Positions 32,886 through 40,028 of a stretch of 50,874 nucleotides of DNA are shown here, piece by piece. This DNA comes from Rhizobiales bacterium 62-17 (GTDB taxonomy: Bacteria > Pseudomonadota > Alphaproteobacteria > Rhizobiales > Beijerinckiaceae). Position 1 is the stretch's first letter, and each line of letters opens with the position of its first letter. The DNA is taken from NCBI GenBank assembly GCA_001898965.1, contig MKVW01000006.1, positions 1 to 50,874 of the forward strand, written 5' to 3'. A model generated the notes under the pieces. It saw nothing but the letters and a program-made list of their open reading frames with translations. It had not been told where the DNA came from and searched no databases. A program made the position numbers and the translations under genes.

Positions 32886-33893
32886 TCAGTTCTTCGGCCG
32901 CAGGTCGAGCCCGACTTTCTTGTTCACGAATTGCAGCGTGTAGGACTTGCGATAATCGAGATCGGCCTTGAAGACTTTCGCCTTTGCCATCTTGTCGAAG
33001 AAGCTCTTCATGCGCGCTTCGGTCATGGCGCCGATGCCGAGCGTCAGAGAATCTCCGGAATCGACGATGCCGAACTCCTTCATCTTGGCGATGGAGAAGG
33101 CGATCTGCTCGTCGGTCATCTCCGGATTTTCGCGCTTGATGAGTTCGTTGGCCTTGCTGTTGTCGCCGTACATATAATTGTACCAGCCGATGATCGAGGC
33201 ATCGACGAAGCGCTGCACGAGATCGGGATTCTTGGCGACGAGATCTTTGCGGGTCTCGATCAAGGTCGAATAGCTGTCGAAGCCATAGTCCGCCAGAAGG
33301 AAGAGATTGGGTTTGAACTTGCCGACCTGTTCGATGGCGAAGGGCTCGGACGTGACATAGCCCTGCTGGGCTGACTTCTTGTCGGCGATAAAGGGCGCTG
33401 GGTTGAAGTTGTAGGGCTTTACGTTCTCGTCCTTGAACCCGTATTCCTGCTTCATCCATTGGAAGATGTTCACCAGCGTTTCCTTGCCGATGAAAACGGA
33501 GGCGCGGTTGAGGTCGCTGAATTTGTCGAAGCCTTGGCCCGGATGCGACATGAAGACGATCGGGTCTTTCTGGAACATTGAGGCGACGACGACGATCGGG
33601 AGATTTTCCTCGACCGCCGTGAAAGGCGGAATCATGTTGGCCGCCATGTAAAAATCGACCTTACCGGCGACGAGCAGCAGACGATTGTTGGCCTGCGGCC
33701 CGCCGGGCAGAATTTTCACGTCGAGGCCGTACTTCGCATAGGTGCCGTCGACGAGCGCCTGGTAGTGGCCGCCATGTTCGGCTTCCGCCAGCCAGTTGGT
33801 GGCGAAGGTCACCTTGTCGAGGGCCGAGGCCTGGGTGCTGGCCAGCGCGGCGGCAGCCGTGAGAACGAAAGTGGTGAGTGCAAAGCGTTTCAT
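32886..33893 (-). CDS. ABC transporter substrate-binding protein, NMT1/THI5-SsuA family
   Basis: A 335-residue exported protein with a Sec signal (ALTTFVLTAAAALASTQASA) and the NMT1/THI5-like start VTFATNWLAEAEHGGHYQAL. Family members bind thiamine pyrimidine precursors, alkanesulfonates, taurine, riboflavin precursors or similar. The W-x5-HGG-x-Y-x-A pattern is nearest to the pyrimidine-type NMT1/THI5 group, but no thiamine riboswitch was found upstream, so the ligand stays open. A GGAG site lies 7 bases before the start. First gene of the three-gene importer operon. Confidence 0.87.
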   Translation of the reverse strand: MKRFALTTFVLTAAAALASTQASALDKVTFATNWLAEAEHGGHYQALVDGTYAKYGLDVKILPGGPQANNRLLLVAGKVDFYMAANMIPPFTAVEENLPIVVVASMFQKDPIVFMSHPGQGFDKFSDLNRASVFIGKETLVNIFQWMKQEYGFKDENVKPYNFNPAPFIADKKSAQQGYVTSEPFAIEQVGKFKPNLFLLADYGFDSYSTLIETRKDLVAKNPDLVQRFVDASIIGWYNYMYGDNSKANELIKRENPEMTDEQIAFSIAKMKEFGIVDSGDSLTLGIGAMTEARMKSFFDKMAKAKVFKADLDYRKSYTLQFVNKKVGLDLRPKN

Positions 33894-33953
33894 GCTGTCT
33901 CCTGCCGGCCGATGCGGGCCCTCTGAGTGGAAGTCCGTGCATCTTTCGCCAGT

Positions 33954-34016
33954 CCGGCGGCCAAGTGCAAGGCCGCCGGTGCCGCAGGAGGCTGAAAGGG
34001 GCTGAAAAACCAGCCC
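33954..34016. terminator. Two hairpins between opgG-like gene and the ABC operon
   Basis: On the minus strand just after the glucan gene, GGGCTG pairs with CAGCCC (plus-strand 33999-34016) around GTTTTT and is followed by CTTTC, a modest terminator. Next, CCGGCGGCC (33954-33962) pairs perfectly with GGCCGCCGG (33971-33979) around 8 bases, without a T-run. The second lies 61 bases upstream of the binding-protein start. Confidence 0.5.
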
Positions 34017-34026
34017 TATTCAGCGC

Positions 34027-35646
34027 TCAGAAATTGTAGATCTTCCAGGAATAGGCCCAGGTCTCGGTCAGGCGACGGCGGCCGGCCTGCAGGTAGCAGG
34101 TCATCGTCGTCGTATCGTCGGCGCTCACTTCCAGGTCGAGCATGACGCGGAAGCCCTTGATCGCCGGATTGGGCACCAGGAATTTACGGAACACCTTGCC
34201 GTTGACCGCGTCGGCGACGATTTCGACGGCGTTGGGCTGGTTGAGATAGTAGGCCAGATCGCCCTGGTTGAAATCGACCATGAAGCGACGGGTGTTGTGG
34301 CCGACGGCTTCCGCCGAGCCCAGTGCATAGGCAGGCGCGGTAAACGTGTTCAGCACCTTGCCGAGCGGGTTGAGCTCAAGCCCGTCGTGCATGGAGCGCA
34401 TGCGATAGGCGAAGTTGAACTGTTTGCCGGCCTCGATCGGGGCGTTCGGGATGAAGGCGGTGATGATATTGTCGAAGGTCTCGTCCTTGGTGGCGAGTTC
34501 GATTAGTTCGATACGGCCCTCGCCCCAATTGCCCTTCGGCTCGATCCAGTAGCTCGGTCGCTCCTCGTAGTTCAGCTCGATGTCCTGGTAATGCGCGAAG
34601 TTGCGGTCGCGCTGCATCAGGCCAAAGCCTTTGACGTTGGTGACCGGGAAATTGTGCACCTCCTGGACCAGCGGATTGTGGATCGGCCGCCAGATCCATT
34701 CGTCCTTGTCGGTGCGGATCTGCAGGCCGTCCGAATCGTGCAGTTCGGCGCGGAACTCGTCGTATTTGTTGCGGTCGTTGAGGTGGCGGTCGTTCTCGCC
34801 GAGGAAGAACATCGAGGTCAGGGGCGCCAGGCCCACTCGGTCGATCGGCTTGCGCGGGAACAGATTGGCCTCGACGTCGACGGGTGTCTCGGGGCCGGGG
34901 GTAAAGATGAACTTGTAGGCGCCAGCCACCGATGGGCTGTCGAGCAAGGCGTAGATCGTCAGCCGGTCCGTATTGGCGTCGGGGGTGTCGATCCAGAACT
35001 CACGGAAAACCGGGAACTCCTCTTTATTGTCGAGGAGGCCGGTACCGATGCTCAGCCCGCGGGAGGAGAGGCCATATTTCTGGCCGCGGCCGAGCCAGCG
35101 GAAATAGCTGGCGCCGATGAATGAGAGCAGCTCGTCGCTGCCGCGCGGGTCGTTCAGCGGGAAATGGATGCGGAAGCCGGCGAAGCCGAGGTTGACCGGC
35201 AGCGGCTTATCGAACTTGGCGCGGCCATAGTCGAACAGGTTGGCGGTGTAGGGAATCGGCGTGGCGACGCCATCGCGGACCGTATTGATGGTTACTGGCC
35301 GCAGGAACAGATGGCCGAGGTGGAAGAGCTGGAGGCGGAAGCGGCCGCCGGTGGAACCCAGCAGCGAGCGATCGGAGCGGAAGCGGATTTCCCGCCAAGC
35401 GTCGAAGTCGAGCTTGGTCAATTGCTCGGGCAGGGGCGTGACGGTGTCGTCATAGGGGGCGGCCGAGACCTCCCTGGCGCGCTTGATGACATCCTCGAAG
35501 CCGAAGGCTGGCTGGCCGGCCGGGGGATTGGCTTGTGGCTGCGGCGCAGGTGGTTTTTGCGTGGACTGGGCGCTGGCAGTGGCCGGAATCGCTGCCGCGG
35601 CGACTGCCATTCCGGCGACGATGGTACGGCGTGTCACTTCGGTCAT
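34027..35646 (-). CDS. opgG: Glucan biosynthesis protein of the OpgG/OpgD (MdoG/MdoD) family
   Basis: A 539-residue periplasmic protein required for osmoregulated periplasmic glucan structure. The N-terminus VTRRTIVAGMAVAAAAIPAT is a twin-arginine signal, as in OpgD. After a Pro/Gln-rich linker, the OpgG core begins FGFEDVIKRAREVSAAPYDD and includes FRLQLFHLGHLFLRP, GASYFRWLGRGQKYGLSSRG, EFPVFREFWIDTP and the C-terminal immunoglobulin-like domain. Length fits the family. It is monocistronic here: no opgH glucosyltransferase is next to it. The choice between opgG and opgD is uncertain; Tat export favours OpgD, but both perform related roles. Confidence 0.85.
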   Translation of the reverse strand: MTEVTRRTIVAGMAVAAAAIPATASAQSTQKPPAPQPQANPPAGQPAFGFEDVIKRAREVSAAPYDDTVTPLPEQLTKLDFDAWREIRFRSDRSLLGSTGGRFRLQLFHLGHLFLRPVTINTVRDGVATPIPYTANLFDYGRAKFDKPLPVNLGFAGFRIHFPLNDPRGSDELLSFIGASYFRWLGRGQKYGLSSRGLSIGTGLLDNKEEFPVFREFWIDTPDANTDRLTIYALLDSPSVAGAYKFIFTPGPETPVDVEANLFPRKPIDRVGLAPLTSMFFLGENDRHLNDRNKYDEFRAELHDSDGLQIRTDKDEWIWRPIHNPLVQEVHNFPVTNVKGFGLMQRDRNFAHYQDIELNYEERPSYWIEPKGNWGEGRIELIELATKDETFDNIITAFIPNAPIEAGKQFNFAYRMRSMHDGLELNPLGKVLNTFTAPAYALGSAEAVGHNTRRFMVDFNQGDLAYYLNQPNAVEIVADAVNGKVFRKFLVPNPAIKGFRVMLDLEVSADDTTTMTCYLQAGRRRLTETWAYSWKIYNF

Positions 35647-35802
35647 GGCGCTCCCTTCAACGGGCTTTCTGGAGATGTATCGTCGCGAGAAGAGATGCCA
35701 GTAAAACGGTTTTGAAATGGCGGCAAGGTGTAGTTCTGCGGCTGCCGGCGTGGACGTATTGCCTCAGTTGGCAAAAAAAGTTGCAGATTACGAAAATATC
35801 AC

Positions 35803-35830
35803 TTGAACCCAGCGCGATGATGCGTATTTT
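35803..35830 (+). promoter_or_regulatory. Possible promoter for the structured leader of the decarboxylase
   Basis: TTGAAC (35803-35808) and TATTTT (35825-35830) are 16 bases apart and read toward the leader. Transcription would start near 35837, ahead of both structured RNA parts. The 35647-35870 stretch otherwise shows no gene or repeat. Confidence 0.4.
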
Positions 35831-35871
35831 CCGCCTTGCCCAAATCGCACGTGCCTGTGGTCGTGTGTCGG

Positions 35872-35955
35872 TTGGCGGGGTCCGGACAAGAGGCCGGTTA
35901 ACCGTCAGTAAAAACCGGCAGCCGGAGGCGAACCGGCGAACCCCGCCAAACGGGG
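35872..35955 (+). ncRNA. Candidate structured RNA: three-helix junction with competing hairpin
   Basis: TTGGCGGGGT (35872-35881) pairs perfectly with ACCCCGCCAA (35940-35949). Inside are GCCGGTT/AACCGGC (35893-35899 with 35913-35919) and GCCGG/CCGGC (35921-35925 with 35933-35937), leaving the joining segments 35882-35892, 35920 and 35938-35939. The 3' closing strand CCCCG (35941-35945) can instead pair with CGGGG (35951-35955) around CCAAA. Such exclusive pairing resembles a riboswitch aptamer and switch. It lies about 370 bases before the decarboxylase start. I did not recognise a known class; it could be a 5' part of the speF element or read on the opposite strand. Confidence 0.4.
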
Positions 35956-35984
35956 GACGCGACTTAAAGCAACGACGGACCGGG

Positions 35985-36324
35985 CTTTTTCGTCTCTGCC
36001 AGACTCCAAACCTGGCTTACCGAAGAGGCTAGTCTTTCTTGCCGGGCGTGCGGAACGGGGTTTCCCATTCCAAACGAAGGCTTCCCAGACCACCCAAGGT
36101 CCATGGACATGTCCATGGCCGCAAGTGGCGCAAGAGCCAACGGCGCAGCACCCGACCGGGTGTGGTTTCGCAAGGACGCAAGTCCTGCAAGCTGCTCACG
36201 GTCCCGGTTGATGCACACACGAACCTGCCGTGTCTCCACAGCGCGGCGGCCAATGTGCGCGTCCAACCACCCGATGTTTGATGGTTTGCGCGGCCGAGGT
36301 CGCGCCATTGGAAGGGATGCCGCG
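35985..36324 (+). ncRNA. speF: speF-type structured leader of ornithine decarboxylase
   Basis: The 5' leader of the decarboxylase is folded along most of its length: GGAA-C-GGG/CCC-A-TTCC (36052-36071), the perfect palindrome CCATGGACATGTCCATGG (36101-36118), CACCC/GGGTG (36149-36162), AGGAC/GTCCT capped by a GCAA tetraloop (36173-36186) and ACACG/CGTGT (36217-36233). The speF motif is a known cis-regulatory RNA found ahead of ornithine decarboxylase genes in alphaproteobacteria, and this context and structure fit it. Boundaries are approximate, since I could not align it to the covariance model. Its ligand is not established. Confidence 0.65.
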
Positions 36325-37467
36325 ATGACCGATCGCATTCAGGAATTCTTCCGTGCTCGCCGCGCCGAAGGCCGCGACACTGGACCTTGCCTTGTCGTCG
36401 ACCTCGAGGTCGTGCGCGACAACTACAACGCCTTTGCCCGGGCGCTGCCGGATACGCGCGTCTTCTACGCCGTGAAGGCGAACCCGCAGCCGGCCGTGCT
36501 CGACTTGCTCGCCAAGCTGGGCTCCTGCTTCGACACCGCTTCGGTGGTCGAGATTCAGCAGGTGCTCGCCACCGGCTGCACGCCCGATCGCATCAGCTTC
36601 GGCAACACCATCAAGAAGGAGCGCGACATCGCGCGCGCCTACGAGCTCGGCATTCGTCTGTTCGCCGTGGACAGCCAGATCGAGGTCGAGAAGGTGGCGC
36701 GCGCCGCTCCGGGTTCGAAGGTGTTCTGTCGCATTCTGTGCGACGGTGCCGGCGCCGAATGGCCGCTGTCACGTAAGTTTGGCTGCGTGCCGGAAATGGC
36801 CGTGGGCGTGCTCGAACACGCGCATCGTCTGGGCCTGGCCGCTTATGGCATTTCGTTCCACGTCGGATCGCAGCAGCGCAATCCGAAGATGTGGGACGGC
36901 GCGCTGAAGTCCTCGGCCGGTATCTTCCGTGAGCTGGCCGAGCGCGGCATCCACCTGTCGATGGTCAACCTCGGCGGCGGCTTCCCGACGAAATATCTGC
37001 GCGATGTGCCGGCGGTGAAGGCCTACGGCCAGTCGATCTTCCGCAGCCTGCGTAAGCATTTCGGCAACCGCATTCCGGAAACGATCATCGAACCGGGTCG
37101 CGGCATGGTCGGCAATGCTGGCGTCATCGAGGCGGAAGTCGTTCTGATCTCGAAGAAGTCGGACGACGACAAGGTGAAGTGGGTTTACCTCGACATCGGC
37201 AAGTTCAACGGACTGGCCGAGACCATGGATGAGATGATCCGCTATCCGATCCGTACCGACTTCGATGGTGGCGAGATGGAGCCGTGCGTGATCGCGGGCC
37301 CGACCTGCGATTCCGTCGATGTGCTCTACGAGAAGGAGCCGTATCTGCTCCCCGTCTCGCTGGAGATTGGCGCGAAAGTGCTGATCGAAGGCACGGGCGC
37401 TTACACGACGACCTATTCGGCCGTCGAGTTCAACGGCTTCCCGCCGCTCGAAACCCACGTGATCTAA
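36325..37467 (+). CDS. Ornithine (lysine/ornithine) decarboxylase, PLP-dependent, alanine-racemase fold
   Basis: A 380-residue decarboxylase making putrescine from ornithine, possibly also cadaverine from lysine. The PLP lysine is Lys51 in FYAVKANPQPAVLDLL. Other family blocks are FDTASVVEIQQVL, ISFHVGSQ, the glycine loop VNLGGGFPTKY, EPGRGMVGNAG and the active-site cysteine Cys328 in GPTCDSVD. ATG 36325 is 8 bases after AAGGG and gives the normal 375-380 residue length; an open frame extends upstream through the leader RNA to 36103 but is not family-like. It heads a polyamine gene block: an acetyltransferase gene follows, then homospermidine synthase. Confidence 0.92.
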   Translation: MTDRIQEFFRARRAEGRDTGPCLVVDLEVVRDNYNAFARALPDTRVFYAVKANPQPAVLDLLAKLGSCFDTASVVEIQQVLATGCTPDRISFGNTIKKERDIARAYELGIRLFAVDSQIEVEKVARAAPGSKVFCRILCDGAGAEWPLSRKFGCVPEMAVGVLEHAHRLGLAAYGISFHVGSQQRNPKMWDGALKSSAGIFRELAERGIHLSMVNLGGGFPTKYLRDVPAVKAYGQSIFRSLRKHFGNRIPETIIEPGRGMVGNAGVIEAEVVLISKKSDDDKVKWVYLDIGKFNGLAETMDEMIRYPIRTDFDGGEMEPCVIAGPTCDSVDVLYEKEPYLLPVSLEIGAKVLIEGTGAYTTTYSAVEFNGFPPLETHVI

Positions 37468-37508
37468 GCGAAAGATTTTCGCGCCGATCGTTTCCCAGTA
37501 CCGAACGG

Positions 37509-37537
37509 CCCCCGCGCAAATGAGAATTTGCCGGGGG
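37509..37537. other. Long hairpin in the decarboxylase-acetyltransferase gap
   Basis: CCCCCG-C-GCAAAT (37509-37521) pairs with ATTTGC-CGGGGG (37526-37537), 12 base pairs with one bulged C and a 4-base loop GAGA. A smaller hairpin GCGAAA/TTTCGC follows the decarboxylase stop (about 37469-37483). Neither has a T-run, so they may stabilise or process the transcript rather than end it. Confidence 0.5.
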
Positions 37538-37572
37538 TGCGAGGCTCGCCTGATCTCCTCGAGGAGGATCGG

Positions 37573-38181
37573 ATGACCTTGGCTGCTCATGTTGCCCAAC
37601 CGGCCGTTGCCGGACATCCCCCGGTTGCCGCGGCGTCGCTGCGAGCACTGCCAGACCGCCGCCGCGTCGTGATCCGTGAGGAGCGCGCGGCTGATCTTGA
37701 TGCACGTGAAGCGCTGCTCGACGCCGCTATGGGCCTTGGCCGGCGGCTGAAGTCGAGCGAGCGTCTGCGTGAAGGCCAAGGCCCGGCGCGCGGTCTGGCG
37801 CTCGTCGCCACCGTCGATCGCGAGGTCGTGGGCAGCGTGCGCTTGTGGCACGTGCGTGACGCCGAGGGGCGTCCGGCGCTGCTGCTCGGCCCGCTGGCGG
37901 TCAAGGCCAAGGACCGGGCGTTGGGTATCGGCGGCATGCTGATGCGCGAGGCGATCGCCCGCGCCGCCGCGCGCGGCCATGGCGCCATCCTGCTGGTGGG
38001 CGATGAGGCCTATTATCAGCGTTTCGGCTTTTCAGCCGCGCTGACGGCCGGGCTCGACATGCCCGGTCCGGTCGATCGGGAGCGTTTCTTGGGGCTTGAA
38101 TTGAAACCGGGCACCCTGGCCGGCGCGCGCGGTTGCCTCGCCGCGCCGGCATCTGCGAGGGATGTTCGTCGCGCGGCCTAG
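37573..38181 (+). CDS. GNAT-family N-acetyltransferase (YhbS-like) in the polyamine gene block
   Basis: A 202-residue GNAT protein. The acetyl-CoA-binding motif A region is LGPLAVKAKDRALGIGGMLM followed by REAIARAAARGHGAILLVGD, and EAYYQRFGF marks motif B, as in YhbS-type proteins. A strong GAGGAGG lies 5 bases before ATG 37573. Located between ornithine decarboxylase and homospermidine synthase, it may acetylate a polyamine or a precursor, but GNAT proteins are too diverse to be sure. A terminator-like hairpin follows its stop. Confidence 0.85.
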   Translation: MTLAAHVAQPAVAGHPPVAAASLRALPDRRRVVIREERAADLDAREALLDAAMGLGRRLKSSERLREGQGPARGLALVATVDREVVGSVRLWHVRDAEGRPALLLGPLAVKAKDRALGIGGMLMREAIARAAARGHGAILLVGDEAYYQRFGFSAALTAGLDMPGPVDRERFLGLELKPGTLAGARGCLAAPASARDVRRAA

Positions 38182-38204
38182 TTTGAGCCGTCCGTAACTC
38201 CCAC

Positions 38205-38256
38205 CCGCACCGTTCCGGCCAATTTTCATTGACCGTGACGGTGCGGTTTGCTTTTT
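38205..38256 (+). terminator. Rho-independent terminator or attenuator before homospermidine synthase
   Basis: CCGCACCGT (38205-38213) pairs with ACGGTGCGG (38238-38246). The loop itself folds as CGG-C-CAAT/ATTG-A-CCG around TTTC, and TTTGCTTTTT follows. This is a good intrinsic terminator lying 24 bases after the acetyltransferase stop and 100 bases before the synthase start. Confidence 0.8.
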
Positions 38257-38272
38257 GGCAGCAAATCCGCCT

Positions 38273-38323
38273 GGCTCCCGTGGGGCCAGCTTCCCGAAGA
38301 TATGAGCTCGTCATGTGAGCTCG
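38273..38323 (+). promoter_or_regulatory. Hairpins in the homospermidine synthase leader
   Basis: After the terminator, a CTGGC...GCCAG arm pair (about 38273-38291) and the repeated palindrome GAGCTC around GTCATGT (about 38305-38323) could fold in the 100-base leader of hss. A clear promoter was not identified, but the upstream terminator implies one here or read-through. Confidence 0.3.
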
Positions 38324-38355
38324 CTATTTCCCAGAAAATTTCAGGAGTCAGACAA

Positions 38356-39789
38356 ATGACGGATTGGCCCGTGCATGGCCGGATTGATGGCGCGATCGTA
38401 ATGATTGGCTTTGGCTCGATCGGCAGGGGAACCCTGCCGCTGATCGAACGGCATTTTCAGTTCGACAAGTCGAAATTCATCGTCATCGCACCCGACGATG
38501 CGGACCGCCGCCTGCTCGACGAGCGGGGCATCAAGTTCCTGCATCAGGCCGTGACCAAGGATAACTACCGTACCCTGCTGGGGCCGCTGCTGCAGGACGC
38601 CGGTGGTCAGAGCTTCTGCGTCAACCTATCGGTCGATACCGGCTCGGTCGATATCATGGAGTTCTGCCGTGAGATCGGCGCGCTCTATATCGACACCGTC
38701 GTCGAGCCGTGGCCGGGCTTCTATTTCGACAAGGACAAGGGGCCGGAAGCGCGCACCAACTACGCACTGCGCGAAACCCTGCTCGCGGCCAAGCGGCGCA
38801 ATCCGGGCGGCCCGACCGCGGTTTCGACCTGCGGTGCCAACCCCGGCATGGTGTCTTGGTTCGTCAAGCAGGCGCTGATCAATCTCGCTGCCGATCTCAA
38901 GCTCAACATTCCGACGCCGACCTCGCGCGAAGGCTGGGGCAAGATGATGCAGCAGCTCGGCGTCAAGGGCGTTCACATCGCCGAGCGCGATACGCAGCGC
39001 GCCAAGACGCCGAAGCCGCCGCGCGTCTTCGTCAACACCTGGTCGGTCGAGGGCTTCGTATCGGAAGGCATGCAGCCGGCTGAGCTCGGCTGGGGCACCC
39101 ACGAGAAGTGGATGCCGGAGAATGGGCGTACCCATGCGGAAGGTTGTGGCGCAGCGATCTTCTTGCTGCAGCCAGGCGCCAACACGCGCGTGCGTTCGTG
39201 GACGCCGACGGCGCAGGCCCAATATGCCTTCCTCGTCACCCACAACGAGTCGATTTCGATCGCCGACTATTTCACGGTGCGCGATGGCGCCGGCAAGCCG
39301 GTGTTTCGGCCGACCTGCCACTACGCCTATCATCCGTGCAATGACGCGGTGCTGAGCCTGCACGAAATGTTCGGCCAGGCCGGCAAGGTGCAGGACAAGG
39401 TGCACATCCTTGAAGAAGACGAGATCGTCGACGGTATCGACGAACTCGGCGTGCTGCTCTACGGCCACGGCAAGAATGCCTATTGGTATGGTTCGCAGCT
39501 CTCGGTCGAGGAGACGCGTCGCATCGCGCCGTACCAGAACGCGACGGGCATGCAGGTGACCTCGGCGGTGCTCGCCGGCATGGTCTGGGCGCTGGAAAAT
39601 CCGACCGCCGGTATCGTCGAGGCGGACGAAATGGACTATCGCCGCTGCCTCGAAGTGCAACTGCCTTACCTTGGCCCGGTCGTCGGCGTTTACACCGACT
39701 GGACGCCGCTGGAGGGCCGCCCGGGCTTCTTCCCGGAGGACATCGACACCAGCGATCCGTGGCAGTTCCGCAACGTGCTGGTGCGCTAA
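38356..39789 (+). CDS. hss: Homospermidine synthase
   Basis: A 477-residue NAD-dependent enzyme, the same length as the Blastochloris viridis enzyme, which joins putrescine units (or putrescine with spermidine) to give sym-homospermidine, the typical alphaproteobacterial polyamine. The N-terminal Rossmann motif is VMIGFGSIGRGTLPLIERHF. Later blocks include YIDTVVEPWPGFYFDKDKG, TCGANPGMVSWFVKQAL, HAEGCGAAIFLLQPGANTRV and TGMQVTSAVLAGMVWALENP. ATG 38356 has CAGGAG 8 bases upstream; the frame open to 38248 is rejected. It completes the route from ornithine through putrescine. Confidence 0.95.
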   Translation: MTDWPVHGRIDGAIVMIGFGSIGRGTLPLIERHFQFDKSKFIVIAPDDADRRLLDERGIKFLHQAVTKDNYRTLLGPLLQDAGGQSFCVNLSVDTGSVDIMEFCREIGALYIDTVVEPWPGFYFDKDKGPEARTNYALRETLLAAKRRNPGGPTAVSTCGANPGMVSWFVKQALINLAADLKLNIPTPTSREGWGKMMQQLGVKGVHIAERDTQRAKTPKPPRVFVNTWSVEGFVSEGMQPAELGWGTHEKWMPENGRTHAEGCGAAIFLLQPGANTRVRSWTPTAQAQYAFLVTHNESISIADYFTVRDGAGKPVFRPTCHYAYHPCNDAVLSLHEMFGQAGKVQDKVHILEEDEIVDGIDELGVLLYGHGKNAYWYGSQLSVEETRRIAPYQNATGMQVTSAVLAGMVWALENPTAGIVEADEMDYRRCLEVQLPYLGPVVGVYTDWTPLEGRPGFFPEDIDTSDPWQFRNVLVR

Positions 39790-39797
39790 ACCCCTTT

Positions 39798-39823
39798 CCC
39801 TGGCGCGGTTCGCCGCGCCAGGG
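39798..39823. terminator. Strong UUCG-capped hairpin after hss
   Basis: CCCTGGCGCGG (39798-39808) pairs perfectly with CCGCGCCAGGG (39813-39823) around the stable loop TTCG, 8 bases after the hss stop. No T-run follows on the plus strand, so it may be a processed 3' end or a Rho-assisted terminator. Confidence 0.6.
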
Positions 39824-39840
39824 GCTATCTGGGCTACCTC

Positions 39841-39869
39841 TTGGCCAGACCTGCGGCGCCTGCTATGAC
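39841..39869 (+). promoter_or_regulatory. Putative promoter giving a near-leaderless trp leader transcript
   Basis: TTGGCC (39841-39846) and TATGAC (39864-39869) are 17 bases apart, each matching four of six consensus bases. The predicted start near 39876-39879 falls at the leader peptide ATG, which has no ribosome-binding site. A leaderless trpL is known in Sinorhizobium meliloti. Confidence 0.45.
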
Positions 39870-39878
39870 ACCGCCGCT

Positions 39879-39926
39879 ATGAACAAACCCGCGCAGTTCT
39901 TTCTTTGCTGGTGGCGCTCCCTCTAG
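39879..39926 (+). CDS. Trp leader peptide ahead of trpS
   Basis: A 15-codon reading frame, MNKPAQFFLCWWRSL, with tandem Trp codons at 39909-39914, four codons before its TAG stop. Tandem Trp codons in a tiny leader are the hallmark of trp attenuation peptides such as trpL. Here the downstream gene is a tryptophanyl-tRNA synthetase, not trpE. A stop-spanning hairpin begins directly after the Trp codons. The peptide probably acts only through ribosome position. Confidence 0.75.
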   Translation: MNKPAQFFLCWWRSL

Positions 39927-40015
39927 GGAGCGGCCTGTCGTTCATGCGCGACTGTGCCGCCGTTTTGGCGACACGGATATTACTCTGACGTTCGACATTG
40001 CGGCGGCTCCCCTTT
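39915..40015 (+). promoter_or_regulatory. Tryptophan attenuator with competing hairpins upstream of trpS
   Basis: Segment 1 CGCTCCC (39915-39921) pairs with segment 2 GGGAGCG (39926-39932). Segment 2 GCGGC (39930-39934) can instead pair with segment 3 GCCGC (39956-39960). Segment 3 GCCGCCG (39956-39962) can pair with segment 4 CGGCGGC (40001-40007), followed by TCCCCTTTTC. GGGAGC (39926-39931) can also pair with GCTCCC (40006-40011), and segment 3 forms its own hairpin 39954-39974. This is the 1:2, 2:3, 3:4 scheme of classical attenuation, with the stalled ribosome freeing segment 2. The T-run is short, so translational control through the nearby CAGGAG site is an alternative. Confidence 0.65.
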
Positions 40016-40028
40016 TCAGGAGACACCG

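Noticed and set aside
32884..33459. Upstream extension of the ABC ATPase frame
   Set aside because: It lies fully inside the binding-protein gene in another frame; the ATPase family start MTMLARLSG is at 32883.
33894..34026. Thiamine (TPP) riboswitch upstream of the NMT1/THI5-like importer
   Set aside because: The conserved CUGAGA-type and downstream TPP-binding segments were not found on the minus strand, so thiamine control is not supported.
36103..36324. 74-codon N-terminal extension of the ornithine decarboxylase
   Set aside because: The stretch coincides with the structured leader RNA, is not family-like, and ATG 36325 has its own ribosome-binding site and gives the normal protein length.
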